Assembly: GCA_028289345.1 (NCBI GenBank) | Contig: JANQQL010000010.1 | Coordinates: 248,001 to 312,000 of the forward strand | DNA length: 64,000 nucleotides | Reading direction: 5' to 3' | From: Planctomycetota bacterium | GTDB lineage: Bacteria; Planctomycetota; B15-G4; SIAN01 | In this document: piece after piece, positions 55,230 to 63,623 of the stretch | Layout of the letters: each line of letters opens with the position of its first letter | How positions within the stretch are numbered: the stretch's first letter is position 1 | Made by a program: the position numbers and the translations under genes | Notes under the pieces: model-generated | Database searches by the model: none | What the model saw: only the letters and a program-made list of their open reading frames with translations | What the model was told of the DNA's origin: nothing

Positions 55230-56381
55230 ATGAATGCCGTCGAATACCCATCCGTCGGAGGACTGCAGGGCCAAGTCGTCGGAGACACCTCCATTTCTTC
55301 CCTAGGCCCCTCCGGCACCCAACTGGCCTATCGCGGCTACGAGATCGAAGACCTGGTTCATCGTGCCAGTTTCGAAGAAGTGGCGTTCCTCCTTCTCCAT
55401 GGCGAGCTTCCCCTCGGTTCCCAGCTGGACAACTTTTGCGCGGAACTGCGACGACGACGACAGCTTCCGGCAGTTCTCCGAGAACTACTCGAGCAGCTGC
55501 CTCAAACCGTGCACCCCATGGAGGTTCTTCGCACCGGCGTGTCCCTGCTCGGCAATCTCGAACCTGAGGACGACCTGTCTGAACAGTGGTCGAGCGCAAC
55601 CCGTCTACTCGCCGCCATCCCCTCGATCTTCGTGTACTGGTATCGATTCAGTCATGACGGAGTTCGAGTCGAGATTGATCAGCAAAGCAATTCCATGGCA
55701 GAGTCGATCTTGACCATGCTTCACGACCGGAGGCCCGAGCCCCGTCACATTGCCGCGCTGAACGCTTCGCTGATTCTCTACGCCGAACACGAACTGAACG
55801 CTTCGACCTTCACCGCGCGGGTCTGTGCCTCGACCCTGTCCGACCTCCCCTCCTGCGTGGTAGCGGCGATTGGATCCCTACGCGGTTCCCTGCACGGCGG
55901 AGCCAGCGAATCCGCCCTGGCGTTCATCGACCAGTTCGCGAGTCCCAAGAAGGCCGTGGCCGTGGTCAAGAAGATGTTGGAACGCGGCGAAAACGTCATG
56001 GGATTCGGACACGCCGTCTACAAGAGACGGGATCCGCGCACCGCAATCATCAAGGAGTGGGCCCGCCGGCTGTCGAAAGCCTCGGGAGACCGCCAGCTGG
56101 TCCCTGTTTCTCAAGCAATCGAGGAAACGGTCTGGGGAGAAAAGCGGTTGCCCGCCAACGCGGACTTCTATCACGCAGCCACCTATCGGATGCTCGGCAT
56201 CCCGGATTGCCTGTTCACCCCGATCTTCGTCGCCGCTCGAGTCGCCGGTTGGTCGGCCCACATTCTGGAACAACGGGAGCACAACCGGATCATTCGGCCC
56301 AGCGCACGCTACCGCGGGCCGGCCCAACGTGAGTTCATTCCTTTGTCCCGTCGCTCGGCAATCATTGAGGAAGCTTACTGA
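55230..56381 (+). CDS. Citrate synthase / 2-methylcitrate synthase family enzyme
   Basis: 383 residues, typical length of the short citrate synthase type. Catalytic residues are visible in EHELNAST, the signature GFGHAVYKRRDPR, and NADFYHA with Asp. RGSLHGGASE is the conserved hinge. The enzyme condenses acetyl-CoA (or propionyl-CoA) with oxaloacetate. Short types are often called 2-methylcitrate synthase, but sequence reading cannot decide and no prpB/prpD neighbours are present. It is monocistronic between the kinase and a convergent lipoprotein gene. Confidence 0.92.
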   Translation: MNAVEYPSVGGLQGQVVGDTSISSLGPSGTQLAYRGYEIEDLVHRASFEEVAFLLLHGELPLGSQLDNFCAELRRRRQLPAVLRELLEQLPQTVHPMEVLRTGVSLLGNLEPEDDLSEQWSSATRLLAAIPSIFVYWYRFSHDGVRVEIDQQSNSMAESILTMLHDRRPEPRHIAALNASLILYAEHELNASTFTARVCASTLSDLPSCVVAAIGSLRGSLHGGASESALAFIDQFASPKKAVAVVKKMLERGENVMGFGHAVYKRRDPRTAIIKEWARRLSKASGDRQLVPVSQAIEETVWGEKRLPANADFYHAATYRMLGIPDCLFTPIFVAARVAGWSAHILEQREHNRIIRPSARYRGPAQREFIPLSRRSAIIEEAY

Positions 56382-56403
56382 GATCCGAACGATCCCCGCG
56401 TGT

Positions 56404-57507
56404 TCAACGAGCGCTCAAATGATCCACCGCTCGCGTCAGGGCCGCGGGCTTGCCGTCTTCGAAACCCTCATCGTCAAACCAAGCAATCTGCCCGTCGCCG
56501 TCGAGAAGAAGGACACGAGATCGCTCGCCACGCTCTCTCCCAGTGAGCTCAACCACCGGATCCGCCGCTCCTCCATACAGGGTGACGACCGATGCCCAAT
56601 CTTCGCGGGGAATGCCCGAGCGCATGCCGCTGTCGATCCAGCCAGAGGCGAGTTTCGCAAACATCCCAGGGATGGTCGGGAGCTCGACCAGTCGCACGTC
56701 GACTCCTTCCGTCACCAATCCCAGGACCCAGCGATCGATATCGAACTGCGCTTCCTGGTCGTATCCGATCAACAGGATGACAGGCTCACCGGCGAAGGCC
56801 GTCGGAATCTCAATGGTCTCGTCTGCCAAGCTCGTTCCCGTGACCAACGGGAACGGCTTGCCCACGAGTTCTCCGTGGGGCTCGTGCTCCACAGGGCTTT
56901 CCGACGAGGAGTCTGAGCTACTCTTGGAAACACCGGCCGCGAAAGTCGGGTCACTTTGGACAATCGCCGCTTGGACCGCCATCGCGTTGCTTGGCGAGAA
57001 CCCTCGATCGCCGAACCAGGCAATGCGTCCCTGGCCATCCAGAACCACCACTCGCAGCAACTGATCTTCCTGGTTGCCGGTCAGCTGGAACACGGCGCTC
57101 TGATCGGCGCGGGAAAGAGTGATCCGAGACGCCACGACCCCCTCGAGGGTCTGGATCGACGGACTGCCCTGAATCCAACGGGAGTCCCGCGACGGAACGA
57201 GATCCGAGTCCAGGGGAAGTTCCAGGATGGGAGCGTCCAAGCCCAGTTGCCCGAGGCCGACCACCCATCGGTCCAGATCAAACTGGCAGTCCTCGGAAAG
57301 CCCGACGAGGAGGACCACCGGAGTCCCGGAGTACTCGGCGGGAATCTCAACCGAACCACCCCCGGGCACCAAACCGACGATCGAGGGGAACACCTCGCCC
57401 GTCGGATTCCGATTGGGCACGGACGTGGAACAGGCGATCGGGCTCGCCGCGCAGCAAAGCGCCATCAGGAGTCGACGACCCCGGGCGAGAAGTGGGTTTG
57501 CGTTCAT
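56404..57507 (-). CDS. Exported protein with two tandem ATP10/thioredoxin-like domains
   Basis: 367 residues, probable lipoprotein (PIACSTS, Cys26). Two related halves (about 38-185 and 215-365) share the order FPxVxG...VEIP-x-x-x-x-GxPVxLLxG, FDxDRWVxGL, an Elp segment, and RVxxLDGxGxIAWFxDxGF. The pattern resembles the ATP10 family or a thioredoxin fold without active-site cysteines, so an internal duplication is clear but the function is not. AGGAGG sits upstream of ATG 57507 within 15 bp. Confidence 0.65.
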   Translation of the reverse strand: MNANPLLARGRRLLMALCCAASPIACSTSVPNRNPTGEVFPSIVGLVPGGGSVEIPAEYSGTPVVLLVGLSEDCQFDLDRWVVGLGQLGLDAPILELPLDSDLVPSRDSRWIQGSPSIQTLEGVVASRITLSRADQSAVFQLTGNQEDQLLRVVVLDGQGRIAWFGDRGFSPSNAMAVQAAIVQSDPTFAAGVSKSSSDSSSESPVEHEPHGELVGKPFPLVTGTSLADETIEIPTAFAGEPVILLIGYDQEAQFDIDRWVLGLVTEGVDVRLVELPTIPGMFAKLASGWIDSGMRSGIPREDWASVVTLYGGAADPVVELTGRERGERSRVLLLDGDGQIAWFDDEGFEDGKPAALTRAVDHLSAR

Positions 57508-57820
57508 TCTCGTTCAATCCTCCTTGCCGCCCTTCGCGAATCATCCGGGCTCGGATTCAGGCAACGGCCCTTGCCAAGCTCTGCCCGAGCCGGCGCCACA
57601 CCCGTCGACGCTTCGACGATCTCCCGATCGGGGTCCCCCGCGATTCTCTCTCCAAATCGTGGGCTTGCCTTCGGGTCTCCGCTAGGATTGGATGCCCGAG
57701 TTGAATGCTCAGCCATTCGCCCCCACGCGCCGGCATCGAGTGAGACCTCGGAAGCAAGCTTGGACTGTCCTGCGAGGTGGCGAAGGCACTGAGCGTCTCC
57801 CCTGGGAACTGGAGCCCACG
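57508..57820. other. Divergent intergenic region
   Basis: 313 bp holding the minus-strand repeat copy at 57529-57551. No gene is recognised. Confidence 0.4.
57529..57551 (-). repeat. Short interspersed repeat, copy C
   Basis: On the minus strand reads CCCGGATGATTCGCGAAGG. The palindrome is TTCGCGAA, a paired change relative to TTCATGAA in copy A. It lies in the 5' region of the ATP10-like gene, starting 22 bp from its ATG. Confidence 0.7.
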
Positions 57821-58183
57821 ATGCGGAAGAATCGGCAGTGGTTCGCACTGTTACTCGGTTTGGCCCTCACTGCCGGCTGCACACTTCGCCAGGCAGACTT
57901 GACGGCGATCTCCACTCGCAACGTCAGCCTCGCCGGCGTGGATCTGGATTCGCTCCCCCGCAAGAAGGTCGAGGGCAAGGACTCCGCATTCATTTTCCTG
58001 TTCATTCCGTTCGGCCAGCCCCACCTGGAAGATGCGATCGACCAAGCACTGGACGCAGGGGATGGTGATCTCCTCTTGGATGGAGTGGTCTACACCAAGG
58101 CCTTCTGGTTGCTGTTCGGGAGTCAGTCGATCGAGGTGAAAGGGACGGCGGTCAACACTCGTGCGGGACGGGCTCGATCATGA
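57821..58183 (+). CDS. Small lipoprotein of a paralogous pair, first gene
   Basis: 120 residues with a lipoprotein signal (LTAGC, Cys20). The mature part reads DLTAISTRNVSLAGVDLDSL, then IFLFIPFGQPHLEDAIDQALD, then DGDLLLDGVVYT. The same pattern occurs in the next gene, so this is a duplicated family of envelope lipoproteins without a recognised name. It overlaps the next gene by 4 bp (ATGA). Confidence 0.65.
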   Translation: MRKNRQWFALLLGLALTAGCTLRQADLTAISTRNVSLAGVDLDSLPRKKVEGKDSAFIFLFIPFGQPHLEDAIDQALDAGDGDLLLDGVVYTKAFWLLFGSQSIEVKGTAVNTRAGRARS

Positions 58184-58572
58184 TCAAGAAAAGGAACCTG
58201 CTCGGCGTCCAGTCTTTGAGTGGCGCCGCGTCGCTGGTGCTCGTGGGGCTTCTCGGACTCTCCAGCTGCGTCGTTCGCCACGGAGACTTCACCGTGTTGT
58301 CCAACAAGCTGGTGCGTCTCTCGGACTTTGAACTCGACAAAGCAGAGCGTGAAAGAGATGTCATCGGTACGGACACTCAGCACATCATCATCTTCATTCC
58401 GACCCAATCCCAAGCGCTGTTGGAGGAAGCCATCGACGACGCCCTGGACAAAGGAAATGGGGACGTGCTCACCGACGCAGTGGTGGAGTTCGAGTCTTGG
58501 TACATTCCGTACATCTATGGCAAGACTCAGTGGCGCGTCACGGGGGATGTGGTGAGGACCCGCCGCTACTAG
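58180..58572 (+). CDS. Small lipoprotein of a paralogous pair, second gene
   Basis: 130 residues, lipoprotein signal (LLGLSSC, Cys30). It shares with the preceding protein DFTVLSNKLVRLSDFELD, IIIFIPTQSQALLEEAIDDALD and GNGDVLTDAVVEF. The Ala-Ile-Asp motif followed by a GDG/GNGD turn is conserved in both. Translation is coupled to the first gene. The repeat copy B starts on its stop codon. Confidence 0.65.
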   Translation: MIKKRNLLGVQSLSGAASLVLVGLLGLSSCVVRHGDFTVLSNKLVRLSDFELDKAERERDVIGTDTQHIIIFIPTQSQALLEEAIDDALDKGNGDVLTDAVVEFESWYIPYIYGKTQWRVTGDVVRTRRY

Positions 58573-58600
58573 TCCCGATCATTCGCGAACGCCTCGCGAA
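58572..58600 (+). repeat. Short interspersed repeat, copy B, with hairpin
   Basis: Diverged copy (CCCGATCATTCGCGAACGCC) directly after the stop codon. TTCGCGA at 58582-58588 pairs with TCGCGAA at 58594-58600 around ACGCC. Similarity to the 21.0-kb copy continues to about 58626. It may act as a weak terminator. Confidence 0.55.
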
Positions 58601-58686
58601 AATGAGCCAAGTCGTTCTGGGCAAGAACGGCGGCCTTCCACGGCGGGGCGCCTTTCTCAGGCGGTGGAAGATGAAGAGCGTCCAGA

Positions 58687-59775
58687 TCAGCCCTCGATAC
58701 GGGTCAGCTTGCGGATCACGGCGTTTTGGTAGTCGGGGATGTAGAGGTTGCCGTCCAAATCCAGGGCGATGATGTCCGGATTCGAAGTTTGTGCTTTCTC
58801 CGCCGGTCCCCCATCTCCCGAAAGACCAGAGGATCCAGTCCCCGCCACCGTATGCATGATCCCGCCGGGAGTGACAACTCGCACTCGGCAGTTCACCTGA
58901 TCGCCGATGTAGACGTAGCCGTCTTCATCCACAGCGACCCCGCAAGGCTCCCCGATCTGGCACTCCCGTGCCGACCGCCCATCCCCGTTGTAGTTCGGCT
59001 GCCCGTTTCCCGCGATGGTCGTGATGATCCCATCGGCGGAGACCTTCCGAATGCGGTGATTCTGAAAGTCGGCAATGTACAGGCTCCCGGCCTCGTCGAT
59101 CGCAATGGCGGACGGCCCCGCGATCTTCGCTTCCACCGCCGGGCCGCCATCGCCAGAGAAACCCTCTTCCCCGGTTCCCGCAACGGTGGTGATGATGCCG
59201 TCGCTGGAGACCTTACGGATCCTTTGGTTCCCCGAGTCCGCAATGAACAAGTTGCCTTCCCCATCGGCCACCAGGTGATTCGGGAAGTTGATCTTGGCTT
59301 CGATGGCCGGACCCCCGTCTCCACTGAACCCAGCTTCGCCGGTCCCGACAATTCGGCGAGCAATCCCGTCGGCCCCCACACAGAAGATCTTGCTGTGACC
59401 TCGGCTCAGCACATAGAGGTTGTCTTCCCAATCCACGGCGATCCCGTAAGCGTTCGAGACGTTCGTTTCGGACTCGGGAAGGTCAAGATCCTGAGGATCG
59501 GTCCTTCCGGTCCCCATGACCGTCGTGATGATGCCGTCCCCGTCCACCATGCGGACCCGATGATTGCGGAGATCCGCGATGTAGAGGTTGCCGGAACTGT
59601 CCACCGCCACGGCGCTCGGAGGTTGAATCCAGGCATCGACGGCAGGTCCTCCGTCTCCCCGAAACCCCCGCTGGCCGGTGCCAGCAACGGTGGAAATGAC
59701 AAATCGAGGAATGGTCTCCGTATCCCCGAACGGAGTCCCGCAAAGAAGCGCGCAACACAGGGAGGCAAGCATCAT
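58687..59775 (-). CDS. Secreted NHL-repeat beta-propeller protein
   Basis: 362 residues with a signal peptide (MMLASLCCALLCGTPFG). Six NHL-type blades follow, each with GxGxxGFxGDGGPA and GIAVDxxGNLYIAD-like strands (for example GTGEEGFSGDGGPA, AIAIDEAGSLYIAD). This Gly-rich subtype is common in secreted bacterial proteins. It is a likely binding scaffold with no catalytic site seen. ATG 59775 has AAGGA eight bases upstream, and the longer frame upstream is not needed. Confidence 0.85.
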   Translation of the reverse strand: MMLASLCCALLCGTPFGDTETIPRFVISTVAGTGQRGFRGDGGPAVDAWIQPPSAVAVDSSGNLYIADLRNHRVRMVDGDGIITTVMGTGRTDPQDLDLPESETNVSNAYGIAVDWEDNLYVLSRGHSKIFCVGADGIARRIVGTGEAGFSGDGGPAIEAKINFPNHLVADGEGNLFIADSGNQRIRKVSSDGIITTVAGTGEEGFSGDGGPAVEAKIAGPSAIAIDEAGSLYIADFQNHRIRKVSADGIITTIAGNGQPNYNGDGRSARECQIGEPCGVAVDEDGYVYIGDQVNCRVRVVTPGGIMHTVAGTGSSGLSGDGGPAEKAQTSNPDIIALDLDGNLYIPDYQNAVIRKLTRIEG

Positions 59776-59845
59776 CTCGTTTTCCTTCTCGAGAAACAGG
59801 CGCCATCCGTACCCGCCGCGTGTCAAGAAGGTTCGGCTTCCCCGG

Positions 59846-60529
59846 TCACTCCCAGGCTGGAAAATCCGCATGCTCTGCCAGCCGCTGCATTTCCTGCTCG
59901 AAGGCCCCCATGCAACGTTTCCGGTCTTCGAATCCCTGAAGCGCGTCCCCGATGAACACATCGCAAAAAAACGGCACGAGAACCGCTTCTCCCTTGGGCA
60001 GGGACTTTCCGAGACCGTGCAGGAGGATCGGGATGACCGGGACGGTCGGATGGCGGCAGGCGATCATGCCCAGCCCGGTCTTGAATCGCGCGAGTTGCTC
60101 CGGTTCTCCCCGAGATCCTTCCGGAAACAAGATCAGAACGTCGCCCCTCTCGAGCGCAGCATCGATGCCCGCAAACTGGGTTTCCAAGTCGCGACGATTG
60201 GCGCCGCGCTTCAAGGGCAAGATGCCGATGATTCGTTGCGAGAACCACGCGAGCCACCGATTGCGCAGGAAGTAGTCCGCCGCTGCCACGGGGCGAACTT
60301 GCGGCAGTCGACGGAGTGGGAACAGACTCATGAGCGCCAGCGTGTCCAGATGGCTGTTGTGATTGGCGGCCAAGATGGCCGGACCTCGAAAGGGCAGCGC
60401 GCGGCGATTGCGAACGTTCAACCCGACGATCACCAGAACCAGGGGGCGAACGATCACCAAGAAGAACAGCGTTCGCAACCAATGAAGGGGCGTGTCTTCC
60501 TTTGCCATCGTTTCGCCCGGATGATCCAT
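59846..60529 (-). CDS. plsC: 1-acyl-glycerol-3-phosphate acyltransferase-like (PlsC family)
   Basis: 227 residues with one N-terminal membrane segment. The PlsC motifs are NHNSHLDTL (His-x4-Asp catalytic pair), a PLKRGANRRD segment, and FPEGSRG for glycerophosphate binding. It transfers an acyl chain to lysophosphatidate or a related acceptor at the membrane. It follows the CdsA-like gene by six bases. The start may be ATG 60529 or ATG 60508 (MAKEDTPL), since the repeat copy D occupies the first codons. Confidence 0.88.
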   Translation of the reverse strand: MDHPGETMAKEDTPLHWLRTLFFLVIVRPLVLVIVGLNVRNRRALPFRGPAILAANHNSHLDTLALMSLFPLRRLPQVRPVAAADYFLRNRWLAWFSQRIIGILPLKRGANRRDLETQFAGIDAALERGDVLILFPEGSRGEPEQLARFKTGLGMIACRHPTVPVIPILLHGLGKSLPKGEAVLVPFFCDVFIGDALQGFEDRKRCMGAFEQEMQRLAEHADFPAWE

Positions 60530-60536
60530 GAAGGCC
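60514..60536 (+). repeat. Short interspersed repeat, copy D
   Basis: CCCGGATGATCCATGAAGG, one base from copy A across the 19-base core. It lies at the junction between the CdsA-like stop and the PlsC-like start. If PlsC starts at 60529, it encodes its first residues in antisense. Confidence 0.65.
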
Positions 60537-61477
60537 TAGTAGAACGCCCACCACACATAGTGGAAGAAGATCGGGGCGGTGTAAGAGGTGCTGTCCACTC
60601 GATCGAGAATCCCGCCGTGTCCCGGAATGAGCTCTCCGGTGTCCTTCCTGCCCAGGTCTCGCTTGATCGCAGAGATCGAAAGGTCTCCAAAGAAACCGAC
60701 GAATCCGAGGAGAGGCCCCACGAGCAACGCGTGCTTCCAGGTCAACGGCGTAAGCAAAGGAGCCAGGAGCACCGCCAATGCGGTGGTGGTGGCCACCCCG
60801 CCAAGCAGCCCTCCAAGCGTCTTCCCAGGACTGACCGTGGGAGCCACCTTGCGCTTTCCCAGCGCCTTCCCCCAAACGTACTGAGCCACATCGTTGAGCT
60901 GGGTCAAGATCACCAAGTACAGGGCCAGCGCCGGACCACCCGCTCCAAAGCCTTCGAGCGGTGGCAAGACCAGGAGGTACGCGAGGTGGCTCAGGCTGAA
61001 CACGGTGGTCATCAGTCCCCAATGCACGGTGGCCACCGCGGCAAGAAACCCCTTGGTCTCGCCAATCAGCAACATGCGGATGGGAATGAACAAGAACGCA
61101 TAGACCGGAATGAACACTATGAACAAGCCGTACCACACCTCCCAGATCCAGTAGTACTGTAGGGGAATGGTCACGTAGGCCCAGAACAACACGCGGCGGT
61201 CCGCCCGCCGGGTCGGGATCACCGACAAAAACTCTTTGAGGGCCAAGAAGCTCACGAACGCGAAGAATGCCAGGGAAACTCCGCGGCCGACGCTCATGGC
61301 GACGGTGAAGACCGAGGCCATGATCCACCAACTCTTCACCCTTGCCTGAAGCTCACGGAGGTTCTTCTGCGGATTTCGGCGCGTCAGAATTCCGGTGACA
61401 AGGCTGGCAACGAGCAGAAGGGCAAAGATGCCCCCCATTGCCCAAAGCAAGTTCGGGTGGAGCCGATCCCACGGCAT
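60536..61477 (-). CDS. cdsA: Phosphatidate cytidylyltransferase-like enzyme (CdsA/YnbB family)
   Basis: 313-residue integral membrane protein with about eight hydrophobic helices. The CDP-diglyceride synthase signature is complete: SPGKTLGG, KRDLGRKD and HGGILDRVD. It makes CDP-diacylglycerol from phosphatidate and CTP. ATG 61477 overlaps the stop of the upstream CDP-alcohol transferase (ATGA). The gene order CDP-alcohol transferase then CdsA-like matches E. coli ynbA-ynbB. Confidence 0.9.
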   Translation of the reverse strand: MPWDRLHPNLLWAMGGIFALLLVASLVTGILTRRNPQKNLRELQARVKSWWIMASVFTVAMSVGRGVSLAFFAFVSFLALKEFLSVIPTRRADRRVLFWAYVTIPLQYYWIWEVWYGLFIVFIPVYAFLFIPIRMLLIGETKGFLAAVATVHWGLMTTVFSLSHLAYLLVLPPLEGFGAGGPALALYLVILTQLNDVAQYVWGKALGKRKVAPTVSPGKTLGGLLGGVATTTALAVLLAPLLTPLTWKHALLVGPLLGFVGFFGDLSISAIKRDLGRKDTGELIPGHGGILDRVDSTSYTAPIFFHYVWWAFY

Positions 61478-62091
61478 CAGGATCGCTCCGCCAAGGCTTG
61501 CCGCGAACGCCGAACGATCGTCAATACCATCAGCACGTTCATCGCTCCGAGTGCGTACCCAATCCACCGGCCTGGCTCCACCGCACTCAGCCCGAGAAGC
61601 AAGGCCAGCAAGCCGAACCAGAACGCACGGTCGCTCTTGCCCATGGGGCCGTCGTAGCGCCGCGAGGCTCCAATCTGAATGCCGATGACTCCGGTCATTT
61701 CGACGATGGTCGCCAGCAAGACCGCCACCACCACGAGCCAGGATGGAAACCCCGGAACGAGCGCAAGGGGCAGGTACATCGCGGCATCCGCGACGACGTC
61801 CCCCAGTTCATTCAGGATCGCGCCGAGGTCGCTCTTCATGTCGTGTTCCCGCGCGAGCATCCCATCAATGGCATTCAACGCCATGCGTAGGAAGAGTCCT
61901 CCGGGAATCAACAAGAGGGGCCAGCGCTCGTCCGGACGCCAAAGAATGCAGCCACCGACCCCAAACGACAGCACCGCCGCGAACACGGTGACCTGATTGG
62001 CGGTGATTCCAAGCTGCGCCATGCGACGACACAACGGCCGCAAGAGTCCCTGAAACTTTGGCTTGAGATCGTAAACGCTGACCAACGCCAC
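61477..62091 (-). CDS. CDP-alcohol phosphatidyltransferase (YnbA-like)
   Basis: 204-residue membrane protein. The catalytic signature is DGMLAREHDMKSDLGAILNE then LGDVVAD. Compared with the consensus DGxxARx8Gx3Dx3D, the third Asp is Asn (ILNELGD), as in the YnbA subgroup. It joins a CDP-alcohol to an acceptor alcohol, making a phospholipid head group of unknown identity. GTG 62091 is the likely start. It is first in an operon with the CdsA-like and PlsC-like genes. Confidence 0.85.
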   Translation of the reverse strand: MALVSVYDLKPKFQGLLRPLCRRMAQLGITANQVTVFAAVLSFGVGGCILWRPDERWPLLLIPGGLFLRMALNAIDGMLAREHDMKSDLGAILNELGDVVADAAMYLPLALVPGFPSWLVVVAVLLATIVEMTGVIGIQIGASRRYDGPMGKSDRAFWFGLLALLLGLSAVEPGRWIGYALGAMNVLMVLTIVRRSRQALAERS

Positions 62092-62264
62092 CCCCCCACG
62101 GTGAGACGAACACCCAGCTTATCCCGCAACTGGTCCGGGCGGACAAGCTTCGTCGATTCTCGTTCGAAGGACCGACTGCCGCACGAAGCCCGCCAAGGAG
62201 GGCATCGCGGGAGTAAGATCGGGGGACCGTCGCGCCGCCGTTCTTTCGACAGTGAGGCTCCCCC

Positions 62265-63623
62265 ATGAACCACCCCCTCTCCCACCGGCGAATGATTCAT
62301 GCTCTGACGCTCTCCTTGGTCACCGTGACTCCCAGCCTTGGGACCGCCGGCGACCAGACGCCTCAGACTCCCAGCGCTCCGGCCGCGGCACCAGTCCCCT
62401 CGGAGGAGATCCGTCGTTCCATCCTGGAAGTCGCCAAGCAGTACACGGACTTTCGCTGGACGGCCTCTCCCGAAAACATCCAGCATGGCCTGGATGAGAA
62501 CGGCACCTGGGTCGACACACCCGACGCCACGTTCGACCAAGCCGGGTGGCAGGCGAACGGCTCGGAGAACGTCGGCATGCCCTACAGTTGGGGAGGCTTC
62601 ACCACCATCGAACAATTCCAACAAGGGTTGGCTGCCGGGCAATGGGCGGGCAACGTTCCCCGGTCTCAAGACATGGGAGTGAGCTTTCGGGCCATGGGTC
62701 TTGACTGCTCGGGATTCGTCGCTCGTGCTTGGAGCCTGCCCATGAAACAGTCCACGCGATCCTTGGGCGGACTCTGCTACGAACTGGACGACTATGCGGA
62801 CTTGAAACCGGGCGACATCGCCAACAAGTTCGACGCCCATGTCGTGCTCGTCCTCGGATTCACCGACGAGACCAAGACTCACCTTCGAGTGGCCGAAGCG
62901 GCTCGCCTGCGCTGCGAAGAGAACGTCTATCCCGTCGAGACTCTGAAGAACTCGGGATTCGTTCCCATGCGCTACAAGCCGCTGGACGCCCGATGGGTGC
63001 GGATGAACCTCGATCAGCCTCGGTTTGCAAGCACGCGAAAAGGCCCCCCGGGACAGTTCGAGGCGAATGACAGGAGCGATGCGCTAAGCGAGTACAACCC
63101 CTACGATCTCGCCGAACCCTCGGAGTGGGTGCGGTACCGAGTGCCGACCTATGGTGACGCCGGAGTTCGCACCATGACGTTCGTTGCCAGGAGGAACGGC
63201 AGTGAACTCGAGCTGCAACGCGCGTTCACGGTTGGTGCCGATGCTTCCGGTGGTGAGCTGATGAGTGGTGCGACGGTCGACACAGAAGAGCTGCTCTCCC
63301 AAGCCCTCCTGGAGTTCGCTCAGTTCCTCGAACCTTTGCGCGACATGACCGTGCAAGGAAGCCAGGTGGAAAGCGGTTCCTATCGGATCGCCGAAGAAGA
63401 GTGGGACGCCCAACGCATCACCTTGCGCTACGAGGGATTCCAGCTCACCCGGAGTTCCCGCTACCCCACCGTCGTCGAAGCGAAGATCATCCGTTCCGAC
63501 GAGGTTCCATTGCTGGGCATCTTGGAAGCGGACTACTCGATTGCGGTGGATTGGAGTTCCCGCGGAGCCGGAGTCGAACGACGCGACAAGGCCTTCGAGT
63601 TGGAAGCCTATGGCAAAGGCTGA
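62265..63623 (+). CDS. Exported NlpC/P60-like protein with C-terminal beta-domain
   Basis: 452 residues, signal peptide (about 1-28). Residues ~95-210 have an NlpC/P60-like pattern: GLDCSGFVARAW with Cys, a DLKPGDIANKFDAHVVLVLGF segment with His, typical of cell-wall or amide hydrolases of the papain-like group. The C-terminal ~200 residues form a separate region without a recognised family. The start is ATG 62265. It overlaps the following kinase gene by 14 bp, so the pair may be co-expressed. Confidence 0.72.
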   Translation: MNHPLSHRRMIHALTLSLVTVTPSLGTAGDQTPQTPSAPAAAPVPSEEIRRSILEVAKQYTDFRWTASPENIQHGLDENGTWVDTPDATFDQAGWQANGSENVGMPYSWGGFTTIEQFQQGLAAGQWAGNVPRSQDMGVSFRAMGLDCSGFVARAWSLPMKQSTRSLGGLCYELDDYADLKPGDIANKFDAHVVLVLGFTDETKTHLRVAEAARLRCEENVYPVETLKNSGFVPMRYKPLDARWVRMNLDQPRFASTRKGPPGQFEANDRSDALSEYNPYDLAEPSEWVRYRVPTYGDAGVRTMTFVARRNGSELELQRAFTVGADASGGELMSGATVDTEELLSQALLEFAQFLEPLRDMTVQGSQVESGSYRIAEEEWDAQRITLRYEGFQLTRSSRYPTVVEAKIIRSDEVPLLGILEADYSIAVDWSSRGAGVERRDKAFELEAYGKG

